A stretch of DNA of 38,648 nucleotides from Planctomycetota bacterium (GCA_020425925.1 JAGQRB010000549.1:1-38648); one strand, 5' to 3'. Positions 16,715 through 25,878 are shown, counted from the first letter of the stretch. Notes: generated by a model from the sequence alone, not told the origin. A program made the numbers and translations.

Positions 16715-17317
16715 TCAGATCACGAACGGCTGGTGCCCGCACTCGGGCGAGTAGTACTTGATGCGCATCGGCGAGACCACGCCGCTCACCGGGTCGAAGA
16801 CGTTGACCTCGTCGAGGTCGCGGCCGTAGACGTGCAGCGAGATCGACTGGCCGGCGCTGGTGTTGCCGATGCGGTGGATCTCTTCGTGCGGCGGCAGCAG
16901 GTAGGCGACCGAGCCGCGGCCGACGTCGCTGCCGCGGCCCTCGGCGAGTTCGGCGTAGCCGGGCCGCGAGCCGTCGTCGAGCCGTTCGTAGCCGACCTCC
17001 TCGAGCGAGCCCGAGACGATGCCCATGACCCCCCAGCAGGAGTGGTCGTGGACCGGGGTCATCTGGCCGGGCATCCAGACCAGCGACAGCACGATGAAGC
17101 GGTTGCGCGGGTCGCGGTGGAGCAGGTGGCGGTTGTAGGCGTCCGGGCTGCCGACGCGGAAGCGCTCCTCGAGCCAGCGATCGGTGGCGCACAGGCGCTT
17201 CGTGGCCTGGCTGACCTCGCGGATGATGACCCGGTCGGACGGCCGGCGGTCGAGGATGGCCTCGAGGGAGCGGATGTAGTCCGCGAGGCCGTAGGTGTCG
17301 GTCGAAGCTGTGGACAT
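16715..17317 (-). CDS. Cysteine dioxygenase-type cupin (thiol dioxygenase)
   Basis: This is a 200-residue cupin of the cysteine dioxygenase family, which oxidises cysteine to cysteine sulfinate with a non-heme iron. The metal ligands are visible as HDH (H90, H92) and H148. Arg63 in YNRHLL occupies the place of the substrate-carboxylate Arg of mammalian cysteine dioxygenase (RNLV), so cysteine is favoured over 3-mercaptopropionate, for which the family has Gln. The segment MTPVHDHSCWGVMGIVSGSLEE is typical of bacterial members. The Cys of the mammalian Cys-Tyr crosslink is not at the equivalent place. The start chosen is the ATG at 17315-17317; the frame is open upstream but runs over the divergent lipoprotein gene. 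It is the first gene before a secreted protein gene one base away. Confidence 0.88.
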   Translation of the reverse strand: MSTASTDTYGLADYIRSLEAILDRRPSDRVIIREVSQATKRLCATDRWLEERFRVGSPDAYNRHLLHRDPRNRFIVLSLVWMPGQMTPVHDHSCWGVMGIVSGSLEEVGYERLDDGSRPGYAELAEGRGSDVGRGSVAYLLPPHEEIHRIGNTSAGQSISLHVYGRDLDEVNVFDPVSGVVSPMRIKYYSPECGHQPFVI

Positions 17318-17383
17318 GCGGCGAATCGGCGGGAAGATGGGCCCGGCTCCGCCGTCCATGGCGGTCCGCCGGCCACCCCGATT

Positions 17384-18712
17384 ATGCACCAGAAACGCGC
17401 TCATTCTCGCCCGACCTCGCTGGCGCTGGCCACAACCGCCGCGGTCTCCGCGCTCCTGGCCGGCTGCGCGACCCGCTCCCTGATCGACGAGAGCCAGGCC
17501 TACACCGACCTCGGGCAGCACATCCGGGCCTTCCGGCTGCTCGACGACGCCCGCGACCTGGCGCTGCTCGAATCGGATCCGGTCGATCCCGAGCTCGAAC
17601 GGGCCTGGCGCCACGCCCGCCGCAACTTCCTGCTGGACCGCGCGCGCCGCTACATCTTCCTCGAGTACGAGAAGGAGGCGCTGGTCGATCTCGCCGCGCT
17701 CGAGGCGATCGCGCCGGACGAGCCGGAGATCCCGATCCTGCGCCGGCGGGCGGTCCACAAGCTCGCGCTGCGCGCGGCCGAGGACGGCGACCGGCTGCTG
17801 AAGCAGCGCCTGTTCGCCGAGGCGCTGGCGGCCTACCTCGAGGCCGAGAGCATCGAACCGACGCTGCCGGAGGCTCAGGCCGGCCGGCTCGAGGTCGAGA
17901 GCCAGGTCTCGCGTCTGACCGAGCGCGCGCAGCAGCAGTTCCTGATGGCGGTGCGCAAGCTGCCCGAGTTCCGCTTCGACGAGGTGCGTTGGCATTCGTC
18001 GAACGCGATCGTCGACGATCCCGATCGCGAGGATGCCGAGGCGCTGCGTCTGCGCGCCCAGCGCGAACTCGCGCTCGAGGCCCGGAACCGCGGCGACGAG
18101 AGCCGCGAGAAGGGCAACTTCGGCGCCGCGCTGGTCGACTACCGCTCGGCCAAGACCCGCAACCCCGACCTCGAGGGCCTCGAGGAGCGCATCGCCGACA
18201 TGGAGGCCGAGCTGCAGGTCTCGCGGCTCGCCGGCGAGGCGCAGATGCGGATGCGGCAGGGGCGTTTCGACGAGGCGCGCGAGCTGCTCGACGAGGCGTT
18301 CGCGATGACGGTGCGGCTGCGGCCCGGCATCAGCGAACTGATGCTCCAGAATCGCCACCTCGAGGGCGAGGCCCAGTACACCAAGGCGCGCGACCTCGAA
18401 CTGCAGGGCAAGAAGCAACAAGCGCTCGAGGCGTTCTCGGCGCTCGCCGAAGCCTGGCCCGAGGGGCTCGACGACGAGAAGCAGCGGGTCGAGCTGCTGA
18501 GCTCCGACATCGCCAGCGCCAAGACCGAGTGGGATGCCGCGGTCGCGGCCGAGGCGGCGGGTGAACTCGAGCAGGCGCTCGAACACTACCGCTCTTCGAA
18601 GCTGTTCTACGCCCGTCTCGCCGATGCCGACGAGCGCATCGCCGCGCTGGAAGCGAAGCTCGCGGCCGGGAAGGCGCCGGCAGGCGCGGCGAAGCAGCCC
18701 GAAGGCAACTGA
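17384..18712 (+). CDS. TPR-type lipoprotein
   Basis: This is 442 residues with lipoprotein signal MHQKRAHSRPTSLALATTAA and lipobox LLAGC. The mature chain is almost wholly helical, acidic and Glu/Ala/Leu-rich. It carries repeated TPR-like pairs: LGQHIRAFRLLDDARDLAL, GDRLLKQRLFAEALAAYLEAE, GNFGAALVDYRSAKTRNPD, GRFDEARELLDEAF, GELEQALEHYRSSK. Such proteins usually act as scaffolds in the periplasm or at the outer membrane. It diverges from the cysteine dioxygenase gene, with 66 bases between, and the NtrY-like kinase gene starts 38 bases downstream. I see no enzyme motif, and its partner is unknown. Confidence 0.86.
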   Translation: MHQKRAHSRPTSLALATTAAVSALLAGCATRSLIDESQAYTDLGQHIRAFRLLDDARDLALLESDPVDPELERAWRHARRNFLLDRARRYIFLEYEKEALVDLAALEAIAPDEPEIPILRRRAVHKLALRAAEDGDRLLKQRLFAEALAAYLEAESIEPTLPEAQAGRLEVESQVSRLTERAQQQFLMAVRKLPEFRFDEVRWHSSNAIVDDPDREDAEALRLRAQRELALEARNRGDESREKGNFGAALVDYRSAKTRNPDLEGLEERIADMEAELQVSRLAGEAQMRMRQGRFDEARELLDEAFAMTVRLRPGISELMLQNRHLEGEAQYTKARDLELQGKKQQALEAFSALAEAWPEGLDDEKQRVELLSSDIASAKTEWDAAVAAEAAGELEQALEHYRSSKLFYARLADADERIAALEAKLAAGKAPAGAAKQPEGN

Positions 18713-18738
18713 CGCCCCGAGCCACAGCGGCCGTCGGG

Positions 18739-18744
18739 CATAAT
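18739..18744 (+). promoter_or_regulatory. -10-like hexamer, six bases before a GTG start
   Basis: CATAAT (5 of 6 to TATAAT) ends exactly six bases before the GTG at 18751, so a transcript from it would start at the start codon. It is an A/T-rich island in a GC-rich gap of 38 bases. No matching -35 is seen at the usual spacing, and no ribosome site is present. Confidence 0.6.
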
Positions 18745-18750
18745 CGCGGC

Positions 18751-20616
18751 GTGCGCGCGATCTCGCTGGCCAGCCGCTTCATGGTCACCCTGGTGGTGTC
18801 CGCGGTGCTGCCGCTGCTGCTCTACGGCTGGTTCTCGCTGCGCGGCATGCGCGCGCAGATCGACGAACAGGTGGTGCGGGTGTTCCTGCCCCAGCTCGCC
18901 GCCGACCACGCGCAGAAGATCGAAGCGCACCTCGACCGCATGGATCAGTCCTGTGCGCTGGTGCGCGAGATCGCCCGCCGGGCGCTCGCCAACCGCGGTG
19001 AGCTGGCGGCGTTCGCGCAGCAGATCGAGCTGGTGCCGGACCTGCTCGACAACCACCTCGACCTCTTGATGGTGGCGGACTCGCACGGCCGGATCGTGTA
19101 CTGGGAGGACGGCCAGCGCCTCGATCCCGACGCGCACTGCCGCCGCGCCGCGCTGGTGCCCGAATCGGTGGCGGACACCGACTGGTTCCGCCGCGCCCGC
19201 GAACAGGGCGGCAAGGTCCATGTCGCGTGGGGGCGCTCGCCGTACCTGCACCGCGGGCCCGACTTCCGGTCGATGGATCCGGCGAGCTACCACCTCGGAC
19301 TGGCGCTCGACGTGCCGGGTCCCGACGCCGAGCCCGGAGTGTTGTTCGCGCTGCTGCGCTGGGCCGAGGTGCAGCAGGTGCTCGACGAGGCCCGCGACGT
19401 GCTGGCGACCACCGCGAAGCTGCCGTCGGCGCGCGTGCTGCTGATCGGGCGCAACGGCGTCGTGCGCGGCCACACCGATCGGTCGCGCTACGGTCTGCCG
19501 CTCGAGCCGCCCGAACTCGCGGCCGCGCTCTGTGCCGCCGAGGACCAGGGCCGCACCGAGTTCGTCGACACCGGCGGCCGCATCTGGCGCGCCGGCTTCG
19601 CGCCCGCCGGCCGCGGACCCGAGCGCTCGTTCGTGCTCGGCGTGGCGGTGCCCGAGGCCGAGCTGTTCGCCGAATCGGATCGCTTCGAACAGGTCCTGCT
19701 GATGGCGATCGCGGTGACGATCGCGGTGCTGGTGTTCTGGTCGCTGGTCGCATCGCGCGCGATCGTCGCACCGGTGCGGGCGCTGGTGTCGGCGACGCGC
19801 CGCATCGCGGCCGGCGACCTCGATGTCTCGGTGTCGCGGCGCGGCGGACCGGAGCTCGGTGAACTCGCGACCGCATTCAACCAGATGGCGCACGAACTCG
19901 CGGCCGGTCGCGTGCGGCTCGCCGCCGCCGAACGCGAGCAGGCCTGGGCCGAGATGGCGCGCCAGGTCGCCCACGAGATCAAGAACCCGCTGCAGCCGAT
20001 GCGGCTCGCGGCCCAGATGCTGCAGCGCGCGCGGGCCGACGGCGATCCGCGCGCCGAGGTGATCGCGGCGCGGCTCGCGAAGACGGTGCTCGAGCAGACC
20101 GACGAGCTCGATCGGATCGCCGGCGAGTTCCGCGCGTTCGGCGGCGTTGCCAAGGCCGCGCTGCTGCCGGTGCGGCTCGACGACTGGCTCGGCGAGCTCC
20201 GCGCCCGCTGCGCCGGGTTGTTCGCGAGCCGCCCGCTCGAGCTCGCGTTCGAACCCGGTGCCGGCGGTGCGGTCGTGGCGATCGACGGCAATGCGCTCGC
20301 GCGGGTGTTCGTGAACCTGCTGCAGAACGCGATCGAGGCCGCTCCGGGCGGCGTGCGCGCGAACGTCGTGTCGGCCCGCCGCGGTGAGCACGCGATCGTG
20401 CGCGTCGTCGACGACGGGCCGGGGGTCGCCGAGGACGTCCGCGTTCGACTGTTCGACCCGTACTTCACGACCAAGTCGTCGGGCACCGGGCTCGGGCTGG
20501 CGATCTGTCGCCGGCTCGTCGAGGCCCAGGGCGGCAGTATCCGGCTGGTCGCCTCGGCGCCCGGACACACGGAATTCGAGATCCAGCTGCCGCTCTGCGA
20601 CGAAGCGGCACTCTGA
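18751..20616 (+). CDS. NtrY-like sensor histidine kinase
   Basis: This 621-residue inner-membrane sensor kinase has TM1 at about 10-28, a large external sensor region (29-312, Cache-like in length), and TM2 at about 315-335. A HAMP domain follows (about 337-385, with AARRIAAGDLDV-like spacing and ELGELATAFNQM). The dimerisation/phosphoacceptor segment is VAHEIKNPLQPMRLAAQML (H408), of the NtrB/NtrY HEIKNP type. The ATPase domain shows the N box NLLQNAIEAAPGG (N526), DDGPG near 555 and GTGLGLAI near 578-585. No receiver domain is fused and no response-regulator gene is in the window, so it is an orphan here. The start is GTG at 18751. The next gene, 76 bases downstream on the same strand, is the large repeat protein. 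Confidence 0.93.
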   Translation: MRAISLASRFMVTLVVSAVLPLLLYGWFSLRGMRAQIDEQVVRVFLPQLAADHAQKIEAHLDRMDQSCALVREIARRALANRGELAAFAQQIELVPDLLDNHLDLLMVADSHGRIVYWEDGQRLDPDAHCRRAALVPESVADTDWFRRAREQGGKVHVAWGRSPYLHRGPDFRSMDPASYHLGLALDVPGPDAEPGVLFALLRWAEVQQVLDEARDVLATTAKLPSARVLLIGRNGVVRGHTDRSRYGLPLEPPELAAALCAAEDQGRTEFVDTGGRIWRAGFAPAGRGPERSFVLGVAVPEAELFAESDRFEQVLLMAIAVTIAVLVFWSLVASRAIVAPVRALVSATRRIAAGDLDVSVSRRGGPELGELATAFNQMAHELAAGRVRLAAAEREQAWAEMARQVAHEIKNPLQPMRLAAQMLQRARADGDPRAEVIAARLAKTVLEQTDELDRIAGEFRAFGGVAKAALLPVRLDDWLGELRARCAGLFASRPLELAFEPGAGGAVVAIDGNALARVFVNLLQNAIEAAPGGVRANVVSARRGEHAIVRVVDDGPGVAEDVRVRLFDPYFTTKSSGTGLGLAICRRLVEAQGGSIRLVASAPGHTEFEIQLPLCDEAAL

Positions 20617-20692
20617 CGGCTGGCCGACCGACAGTTCCCGTCCCCGGGCGGCCACGAGACCCCAAGTCCACGGCTGCCCCGCCCGCGATCCC

Positions 20693-23600
20693 ATGCAGAA
20701 TCGACTCCCCGCCGTCCTCGTCGCCGCCGTGCTCCTGCTCGCGGCGCTGCTCGTCTGGTGGAGCCAGGCCGGCGATCCGGCCGCCGGGATCGCACCGGAT
20801 CCGCAGGGTGCCGCACCGGCGGCCGCGGATTCGGCCAGCGGCGACACCGCGGCGGTCGCCGGCGCGCCGGCAGGAGCAGCGGCGGCGGCTGCGGTCGAAC
20901 GTGAAGCGGTGTCGACCGGCGGGCCGCCAACCGGCGTGCGCGGCATCGTGCTCGATGCCCGCACGGCGCGACCGCTGGCCGGCGTCGACATCGTCGCGAT
21001 CAAGGATCAGCCGTCGCTCGAACCGTTGATCGCGCGCTTCCGTGGACTGTTCGCCGACGGCATGTTCGTCGAGACGCGAGCGCCGCGGCGCGAGCTCGGG
21101 CGCACCGTCAGCAACGCCGACGGCACGTTCGAGATCACAGGGCTGCCGGCCGGCACCGTGTTCCTCGACGGTTGCAGCGATGGCTGGTTCGTGCGCACGC
21201 CCGCCACCGCGCGGCTCGCCGTCGGCGAGATCCAGGACGGCATCGAGCTGCGGGCGTCGCCGGCGGGGCGGGTGCGCGGCGTCGTGATCGGGCCGGACGG
21301 CGAACCGGTCGCCGGCGCCGCCGTGAGCCTGCGTCCGGGTGTCAACGCGTTCCTCGGTCAGCTCACCGATCGTCAGTACCGCTGGCTCGAGACCCAGACC
21401 GACGAGAACGGTCGTTTCGACCTGCCCGGTGTGCCGGCGGGTCGCGGCTACACCGCGACGGCGGCGGCGTCGGACCTCGCGCTCGAGGACGAGTACGGCG
21501 TCGACGTGCGCGAGGGCCAGGTCACCGAGGTGACGCTGCAGGCACACCGCGGCGCGTTGATCGCGGGTCAGGTGCTCGACGCCGGCGGCGCACCGGTGGG
21601 CGGTGCCAACGTCGCGCTGGTCTATCTCGACATCAGCCGCATGCTGTTCTCGGCCGACGGCCGTTCCGAGCCGCTGCAGACCGATGCCGGCGGCAACTTC
21701 CGGATCGAGCACGTCGCCGCCGGTCGGGTCGCGGTGGTGGCGATGGTCGAGGGTCAGGCACCGAGCAACATCGAAGAGCTCGCGGTCGTCGACGGCGGCG
21801 CCTACGAGGGGCTGGTGCTGCGGACCGCGGACGGTGCGACGGTGCGCGGCATCGTCGTCGACGACCTGAAGCAGCCGGTCGCCGGGGCGGCGGTCGAGCT
21901 ACGGCCGTTCGAACGGCCCGACGATCCGCAGTTCATCAAGACGCTGCTGAAGGTGCGCCGGGTCGCGACCACGACCGGCGCCGACGGCACGTTCGTCGCC
22001 ACCGGCATGACCGGTCAGGCGGTGATGATCGAGGCCAGCAAACCGGGCTACACCACGGCGGTGAAGTTCGGCGTCAAGCTCGACGACCCCGACATCGTCG
22101 TCGAAGTGTTCCGCGGTGCGACCGTTCGCGGCGTCGTCACCAACGGCGGTGAGCCGGTGCGGCGTTTCCGAGTCGACACCCGGACGCGTGAGATCCCGCC
22201 GGCGGAGCAGGAAGGCGGCGAGAAGAACGCTGACGGCGAACCGGTCGCCGACGCGTCGTCGCGCGGCGGCCGCAATCGCGGCGGACGGCGCGGCATGCGC
22301 ATGCGCTTCGGTCCGGGCGGGCCGATGCCCGAAGGTACGCGGCAGCTGCCCGAGGGCCAGCACACCAACGACCGCGGCATGGACGGCAATTGGCGCGAGA
22401 TCCGCTCCGAAGACGGCACGTTCGAGCTGACGGGCATCCCGCCGGGACGGATCCGGGTGCGCGTGCGCGCCGAGGGTTTCGTCGCGGCCGAGGAGCAGAC
22501 CGTCGATCTGCAGCCGGCAGGGACCAGCGATCTGCTGAAGTTCGAGATCACGCCGGGGCAGCCGGTCAGCGGCAGTGTCGTCGACGGCGCCACGGGTCGG
22601 CCGGTGAGCGATGCGCAGGTCACGGCCTACAAGCAGCGCGAGGCCGGCGACTCGGGTCGAGGTCCGTTCGGCGCGAGCATCGATCCCGAGGACTTCGACT
22701 TCCTCGGGATGTCCACCGGTCGCAACCAGCGCAGTGCGATGACCAACAGCGCGGGGCGCTTCGACATCGCGGCGCTCGAGCCCGGCCGCTACCGCTTCAC
22801 GGCCCGTCACCCGGATCTGGCGAAGTCGTCGACGACCGACGTCGAGGTCACGGCGGATCGGCAGACGCCGCCGATCGAGATCGTGCTCGATCTCGGCGGC
22901 GGCATCGAAGGTCACGTCACCGGTGTCGTGCAGCGACCGCTCGCCGACGCACTGATGGTCGCGTTCAGCATCCAGGCCGGGACGATGCGCAGCAGCACGA
23001 CCGACGAGACCGGCTACTACCGCATCGACGGGCTGCCGCCGGGTCAGTACATCGTCTTCAAGTCGCGCATGGACGAGCGCGCCGACAACATCGGCCTCGA
23101 GCTGATGAGCAACATGCGGCTCAAGACCGTGACCGTCCGGCAGGGGCAGTTCGCCACGTTGGACGTGCACGACGAGAGCGAGGACGGCGTGCGGGTCTAC
23201 GGCGTCGTGCGCGAGGGCTCGACGCCGGTGCCGCGGGCGCTCGTCACGCTGCTCGGCAGCGATCGCGAAGGTCTGCTCGGGATGGGCGTGCGCGCCAACG
23301 CCGCCGACATGAACGGCCGCTTCGAGCTCGTCGGCATCAAGCCCGGCGACTACGTGATGCAGGTCAGTCGTTTCCAGGGGGAACCGGTGCAGACGACGTT
23401 CGAGATCGAGGTCCCGGACGAACTCACCGAGTTCCGCTACGACGTCGATCTGCCGACCAGCACGATCCGCGGCCGCGTGATCGACACCCGTGGCAATCCG
23501 GTCGCCGATCTGCGGGTCACGCTCGGCAGCGACGAAGGAGCGCTCGCGGGTGCCGACGGCCTGGTCGGGTTGATCGCACAGAACGGCCTCAGCCAGGATC

Positions 23601-24439
23601 GCACCGATGACAACGGCGAGTTCGAGCTGCGCTCGGTCGCGGCCGGGACCTATCGAGTGACCGCGGGTCGTCGTGGCCCCGGCGGTGGTCGGCCGCGCGG
23701 CGATGGCGGCGATGGCGAACGCGGTGTCGTGCACGGCGAGGCCTCGGTCGCGGGCATCGCGATCGACGGCGTCACCGCGGTCGAGGGTCTGGTGATCACG
23801 GTGCCGATCGCGGGCAGCATCCACGGTCTCGTGGTCGACGGTTCGGGTCAGCCGGTGGCCGGCGCCGAGATCGCGTGCAAGAACAACAGCGAGCCGCGTT
23901 CGCGGTCGCGCGCCAACCCGATGCTCGATCTGCTCGGCGCTTCGCGCGCGATCCGGACCGACGAGGACGGGCGCTTCGAGATCACCGGCCTCAACCCCGG
24001 GACGTACGATCTGCGGGCCGAGAAGGGCGATGCCGTCGAGGCTGCCCAGCAGTCCGACATCCGGGTCGACGAGGGCGGGGTCGCCGAAGTCACGCTCGAT
24101 CTGGTGCGCGGTGCGACGCTGCGGGTGCGCGCGACCAACGCCGACAAGCGCCAGATTCCGCTGGCCGAGATCTCACTGCTCGACGGTCGCGGCAAACCCG
24201 TCGTCAGCCGGGTGTCGACGCTGTCGGTGCTCAAGCGACTCATGAAGAGCCGCGACGAGGTCGACGACACGGGTTGGTACGAGTTCGGGAGCGTGCCGCC
24301 GGATACCTACACGGCCGTGATCACCGAGACGGGGAAGCCCGAGATCCGGATCACCCGGACCGTTCGGGACGGCGAAACCGTCGAATGGGACATCGACGTG
24401 CAGGCCGAACTCGAAGCCAGGGACCGCGCCAAGAAGTAG
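20693..24439 (+). CDS. Membrane-anchored protein with 10-11 carboxypeptidase-regulatory-like repeats
   Basis: This is 1248 residues. An N-terminal helix (MQNRLPAVLVAAVLLLAALL) is followed by an Ala/Gly-rich linker to about residue 75. Transthyretin-like (CarboxypepD_reg) repeats begin near residues 81, 193, 289, 383, 477, 624, 737, 834, 924 and 1042, with a divergent one near 1142. Each opens with a form of 'VRGIVVDxxGxPVAGAxV' and usually ends near 'GxFEITGLPPGxY'. A Gly/Arg-rich insert lies between the fifth and sixth (about 505-550, SRGGRNRGGRRGMRMRFGPG). The signal lacks a clear cleavage site or lipobox, so the protein may be anchored by its first helix. The start fits this helix; upstream in-frame codons overlap the kinase gene. 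It is probably an extracellular scaffold. No catalytic domain is seen. Confidence 0.9.
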   Translation: MQNRLPAVLVAAVLLLAALLVWWSQAGDPAAGIAPDPQGAAPAAADSASGDTAAVAGAPAGAAAAAAVEREAVSTGGPPTGVRGIVLDARTARPLAGVDIVAIKDQPSLEPLIARFRGLFADGMFVETRAPRRELGRTVSNADGTFEITGLPAGTVFLDGCSDGWFVRTPATARLAVGEIQDGIELRASPAGRVRGVVIGPDGEPVAGAAVSLRPGVNAFLGQLTDRQYRWLETQTDENGRFDLPGVPAGRGYTATAAASDLALEDEYGVDVREGQVTEVTLQAHRGALIAGQVLDAGGAPVGGANVALVYLDISRMLFSADGRSEPLQTDAGGNFRIEHVAAGRVAVVAMVEGQAPSNIEELAVVDGGAYEGLVLRTADGATVRGIVVDDLKQPVAGAAVELRPFERPDDPQFIKTLLKVRRVATTTGADGTFVATGMTGQAVMIEASKPGYTTAVKFGVKLDDPDIVVEVFRGATVRGVVTNGGEPVRRFRVDTRTREIPPAEQEGGEKNADGEPVADASSRGGRNRGGRRGMRMRFGPGGPMPEGTRQLPEGQHTNDRGMDGNWREIRSEDGTFELTGIPPGRIRVRVRAEGFVAAEEQTVDLQPAGTSDLLKFEITPGQPVSGSVVDGATGRPVSDAQVTAYKQREAGDSGRGPFGASIDPEDFDFLGMSTGRNQRSAMTNSAGRFDIAALEPGRYRFTARHPDLAKSSTTDVEVTADRQTPPIEIVLDLGGGIEGHVTGVVQRPLADALMVAFSIQAGTMRSSTTDETGYYRIDGLPPGQYIVFKSRMDERADNIGLELMSNMRLKTVTVRQGQFATLDVHDESEDGVRVYGVVREGSTPVPRALVTLLGSDREGLLGMGVRANAADMNGRFELVGIKPGDYVMQVSRFQGEPVQTTFEIEVPDELTEFRYDVDLPTSTIRGRVIDTRGNPVADLRVTLGSDEGALAGADGLVGLIAQNGLSQDRTDDNGEFELRSVAAGTYRVTAGRRGPGGGRPRGDGGDGERGVVHGEASVAGIAIDGVTAVEGLVITVPIAGSIHGLVVDGSGQPVAGAEIACKNNSEPRSRSRANPMLDLLGASRAIRTDEDGRFEITGLNPGTYDLRAEKGDAVEAAQQSDIRVDEGGVAEVTLDLVRGATLRVRATNADKRQIPLAEISLLDGRGKPVVSRVSTLSVLKRLMKSRDEVDDTGWYEFGSVPPDTYTAVITETGKPEIRITRTVRDGETVEWDIDVQAELEARDRAKK

Positions 24440-24501
24440 CACGCCAGCCAAGGCGTCGGCACGGCGTCGACCGCAACGCAAAATCCGCCGTGCAGCCCGG
24501 C

Positions 24502-24654
24502 TCAGTGGTCGCGCCGCGCCAGATCGATGCGGCAGGCCGTTTTCGTCGGCACCAGCATCGCCACGAACATGCCGACCAGCAGCGCCGGCAGCACCGCGTT
24601 GTCGAGGCCGGCGAACAGCTGCAGCCCGAGACCGACAACGGCGGCGAGGATCAC
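24502..24654 (-). CDS. Possible small two-helix membrane protein (50 aa)
   Basis: A short frame from GTG at 24652-24654 to TGA at 24502-24504 encodes 50 residues. There are two hydrophobic stretches (ILAAVVGLGLQLFAG and AVLPALLVGMFVAMLV) joined by LDN, and a basic tail ending RIDLARRDH. AGGA lies eight bases before the GTG. The hydrophobic-turn-hydrophobic-basic pattern is unlike random GC-rich translation. It follows the beta-helix gene on the same strand, 63 bases after that stop. A start further upstream would need a rare CTG. No family is recognised, and the gene remains tentative. Confidence 0.42.
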   Translation of the reverse strand: MILAAVVGLGLQLFAGLDNAVLPALLVGMFVAMLVPTKTACRIDLARRDH

Positions 24655-24717
24655 GACCGCGATCCTGCGAGGGGAGTTCAGCGCTCAGAGCATGACCGAG
24701 TCATCGGCCGGCGTGGG

Positions 24718-25872
24718 TCAGTGCACAAGGGTGACGACCGGATTCGAGGCCTGGACCCCCGTCACCGGCCCGATCGCGACCGCCTGCCACGCCAACCGCA
24801 GACCGAGGAACGCCATCGACCCCGGGACCGTCAGCGTGCCGGTGAACGTCGATCCGGCGGGCTGGGTGCCGGCCGCGTTGAGGGCGACCGCGTTGGCATC
24901 GAGCCAGAGCGCGTCGGTGAGTCCCGGGATCGCGGTCGGGTTGGCCGGCAGACCGGTCAGCAGGAAGACGGCGTCGCCGGCCTCGCCGACGACGGATGCC
25001 GACAGCACGCCGCCGACCGGTGCCGAGGCGCCCAGCAGCTCGGGCATCGGGGCGACCAGGATCGGGAGCGATGCACTGCCGACGACGGCGCGCGCGGTGA
25101 CGCGCACCGTGCCGCCTCCCGGCCAGAACCAGATGTCGGGCGGCTGGTAGATGCCGCCACCGCCGGCCGCGACCGTGCCGCTGAGCACCCGGATGTCACA
25201 GTATTCCGGTCGGATACCGGCACCCGGCACCTGCGTCGGCCAGCCGTTGCCGCCCTGCACGGTGCTCGAGCCACCGATCTGCAGCGAACCGCCGATCGCC
25301 GTGATCGCGCTGCGGCCACCGAGCACGCCGCCGGCCCATGGCATCCCGTCCTCGCCGGAGATCACGCTGGTGTCGATGACGGTCTCACACCCCTGCAGGA
25401 ACATCCCCGAGCCGATCACGGTGTTCCGCACCACGAGGCGGCAGTTGTTGGCGTAGAGGCCGTGGTGGCGCCAGCAGACGCTGCTGAGCGGGGTCGAGAC
25501 GCAGCTCGGGTCGGCCGGGATCGTGAGCCGATCGAGCAGGATCGTGCCGCCGCCGTAGCCGCGCACATCGAGCACGATCGAGGTCGGGATCTGCACGCTT
25601 GGCCAGATGAGTTCGCGCAGCGTGAAGTGCTGTTGCGACGCCAGGCCGGAGATCGCGATGTGGTTCGTGACGAAGACGCCGGGGCTGCCGAGGATCGTGA
25701 GACCCTTGCCGCTGACGTCGAACCCCTCGTAGGTGCCGGGCAGGACCGAGATCACCGCGCCGTCGGCTGCGGTCGCGACGGCGTTGGCCAGCGCGAGGCC
25801 GCCGCCGCTGACGATGATCTGGGCCGAGAGACTGCTGGCGGCTGCCAGCGACGCGAGAACCTTCCATCGCAT
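24718..25872 (-). CDS. Secreted right-handed beta-helix-like protein
   Basis: This is 384 residues with signal peptide MRWKVLASLAAASSLSAQ. The mature N-terminus has the classical beginning of a parallel beta-helix: repeated Ala/Gly turns leading to DGAVISVLPGTYEGFDVSG, then KGLTILGSPGVFVTNHIAI. Further rungs of short strands follow (LYANNCRLVVRNTVIG, CETVIDTSVISG, SAITAIGGSLQIGG). The last 110 residues (from GVLSASVVGEAG to VVTLVH) resemble the shared C-terminal domain of other exported proteins here. Beta-helices often bind or cleave polysaccharides, but I see no catalytic residues I can name. The ATG is 7 bases after the upstream stop, yet a near-perfect -10 overlaps that stop codon. Confidence 0.84.
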   Translation of the reverse strand: MRWKVLASLAAASSLSAQIIVSGGGLALANAVATAADGAVISVLPGTYEGFDVSGKGLTILGSPGVFVTNHIAISGLASQQHFTLRELIWPSVQIPTSIVLDVRGYGGGTILLDRLTIPADPSCVSTPLSSVCWRHHGLYANNCRLVVRNTVIGSGMFLQGCETVIDTSVISGEDGMPWAGGVLGGRSAITAIGGSLQIGGSSTVQGGNGWPTQVPGAGIRPEYCDIRVLSGTVAAGGGGIYQPPDIWFWPGGGTVRVTARAVVGSASLPILVAPMPELLGASAPVGGVLSASVVGEAGDAVFLLTGLPANPTAIPGLTDALWLDANAVALNAAGTQPAGSTFTGTLTVPGSMAFLGLRLAWQAVAIGPVTGVQASNPVVTLVH

Positions 25873-25878
25873 GCCGCG

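Noticed and set aside
18607..21003. 798-codon minus-strand frame opposite the sensor kinase
   Set aside because: The kinase motifs (HEIKNP, N box, GTGLGLAI) are all on the plus strand. The minus frame is Arg/His-rich shadow sequence.
21899..23824. 641-codon minus-strand frame opposite the repeat protein
   Set aside because: It mirrors the regular repeats of the plus-strand gene and has no independent features.
20933..24200. Possible CRISPR or DNA tandem repeat in the long repetitive gene
   Set aside because: The repeats are at protein level (about 95-residue domains) with diverged DNA. There are no short identical units with unique spacers.
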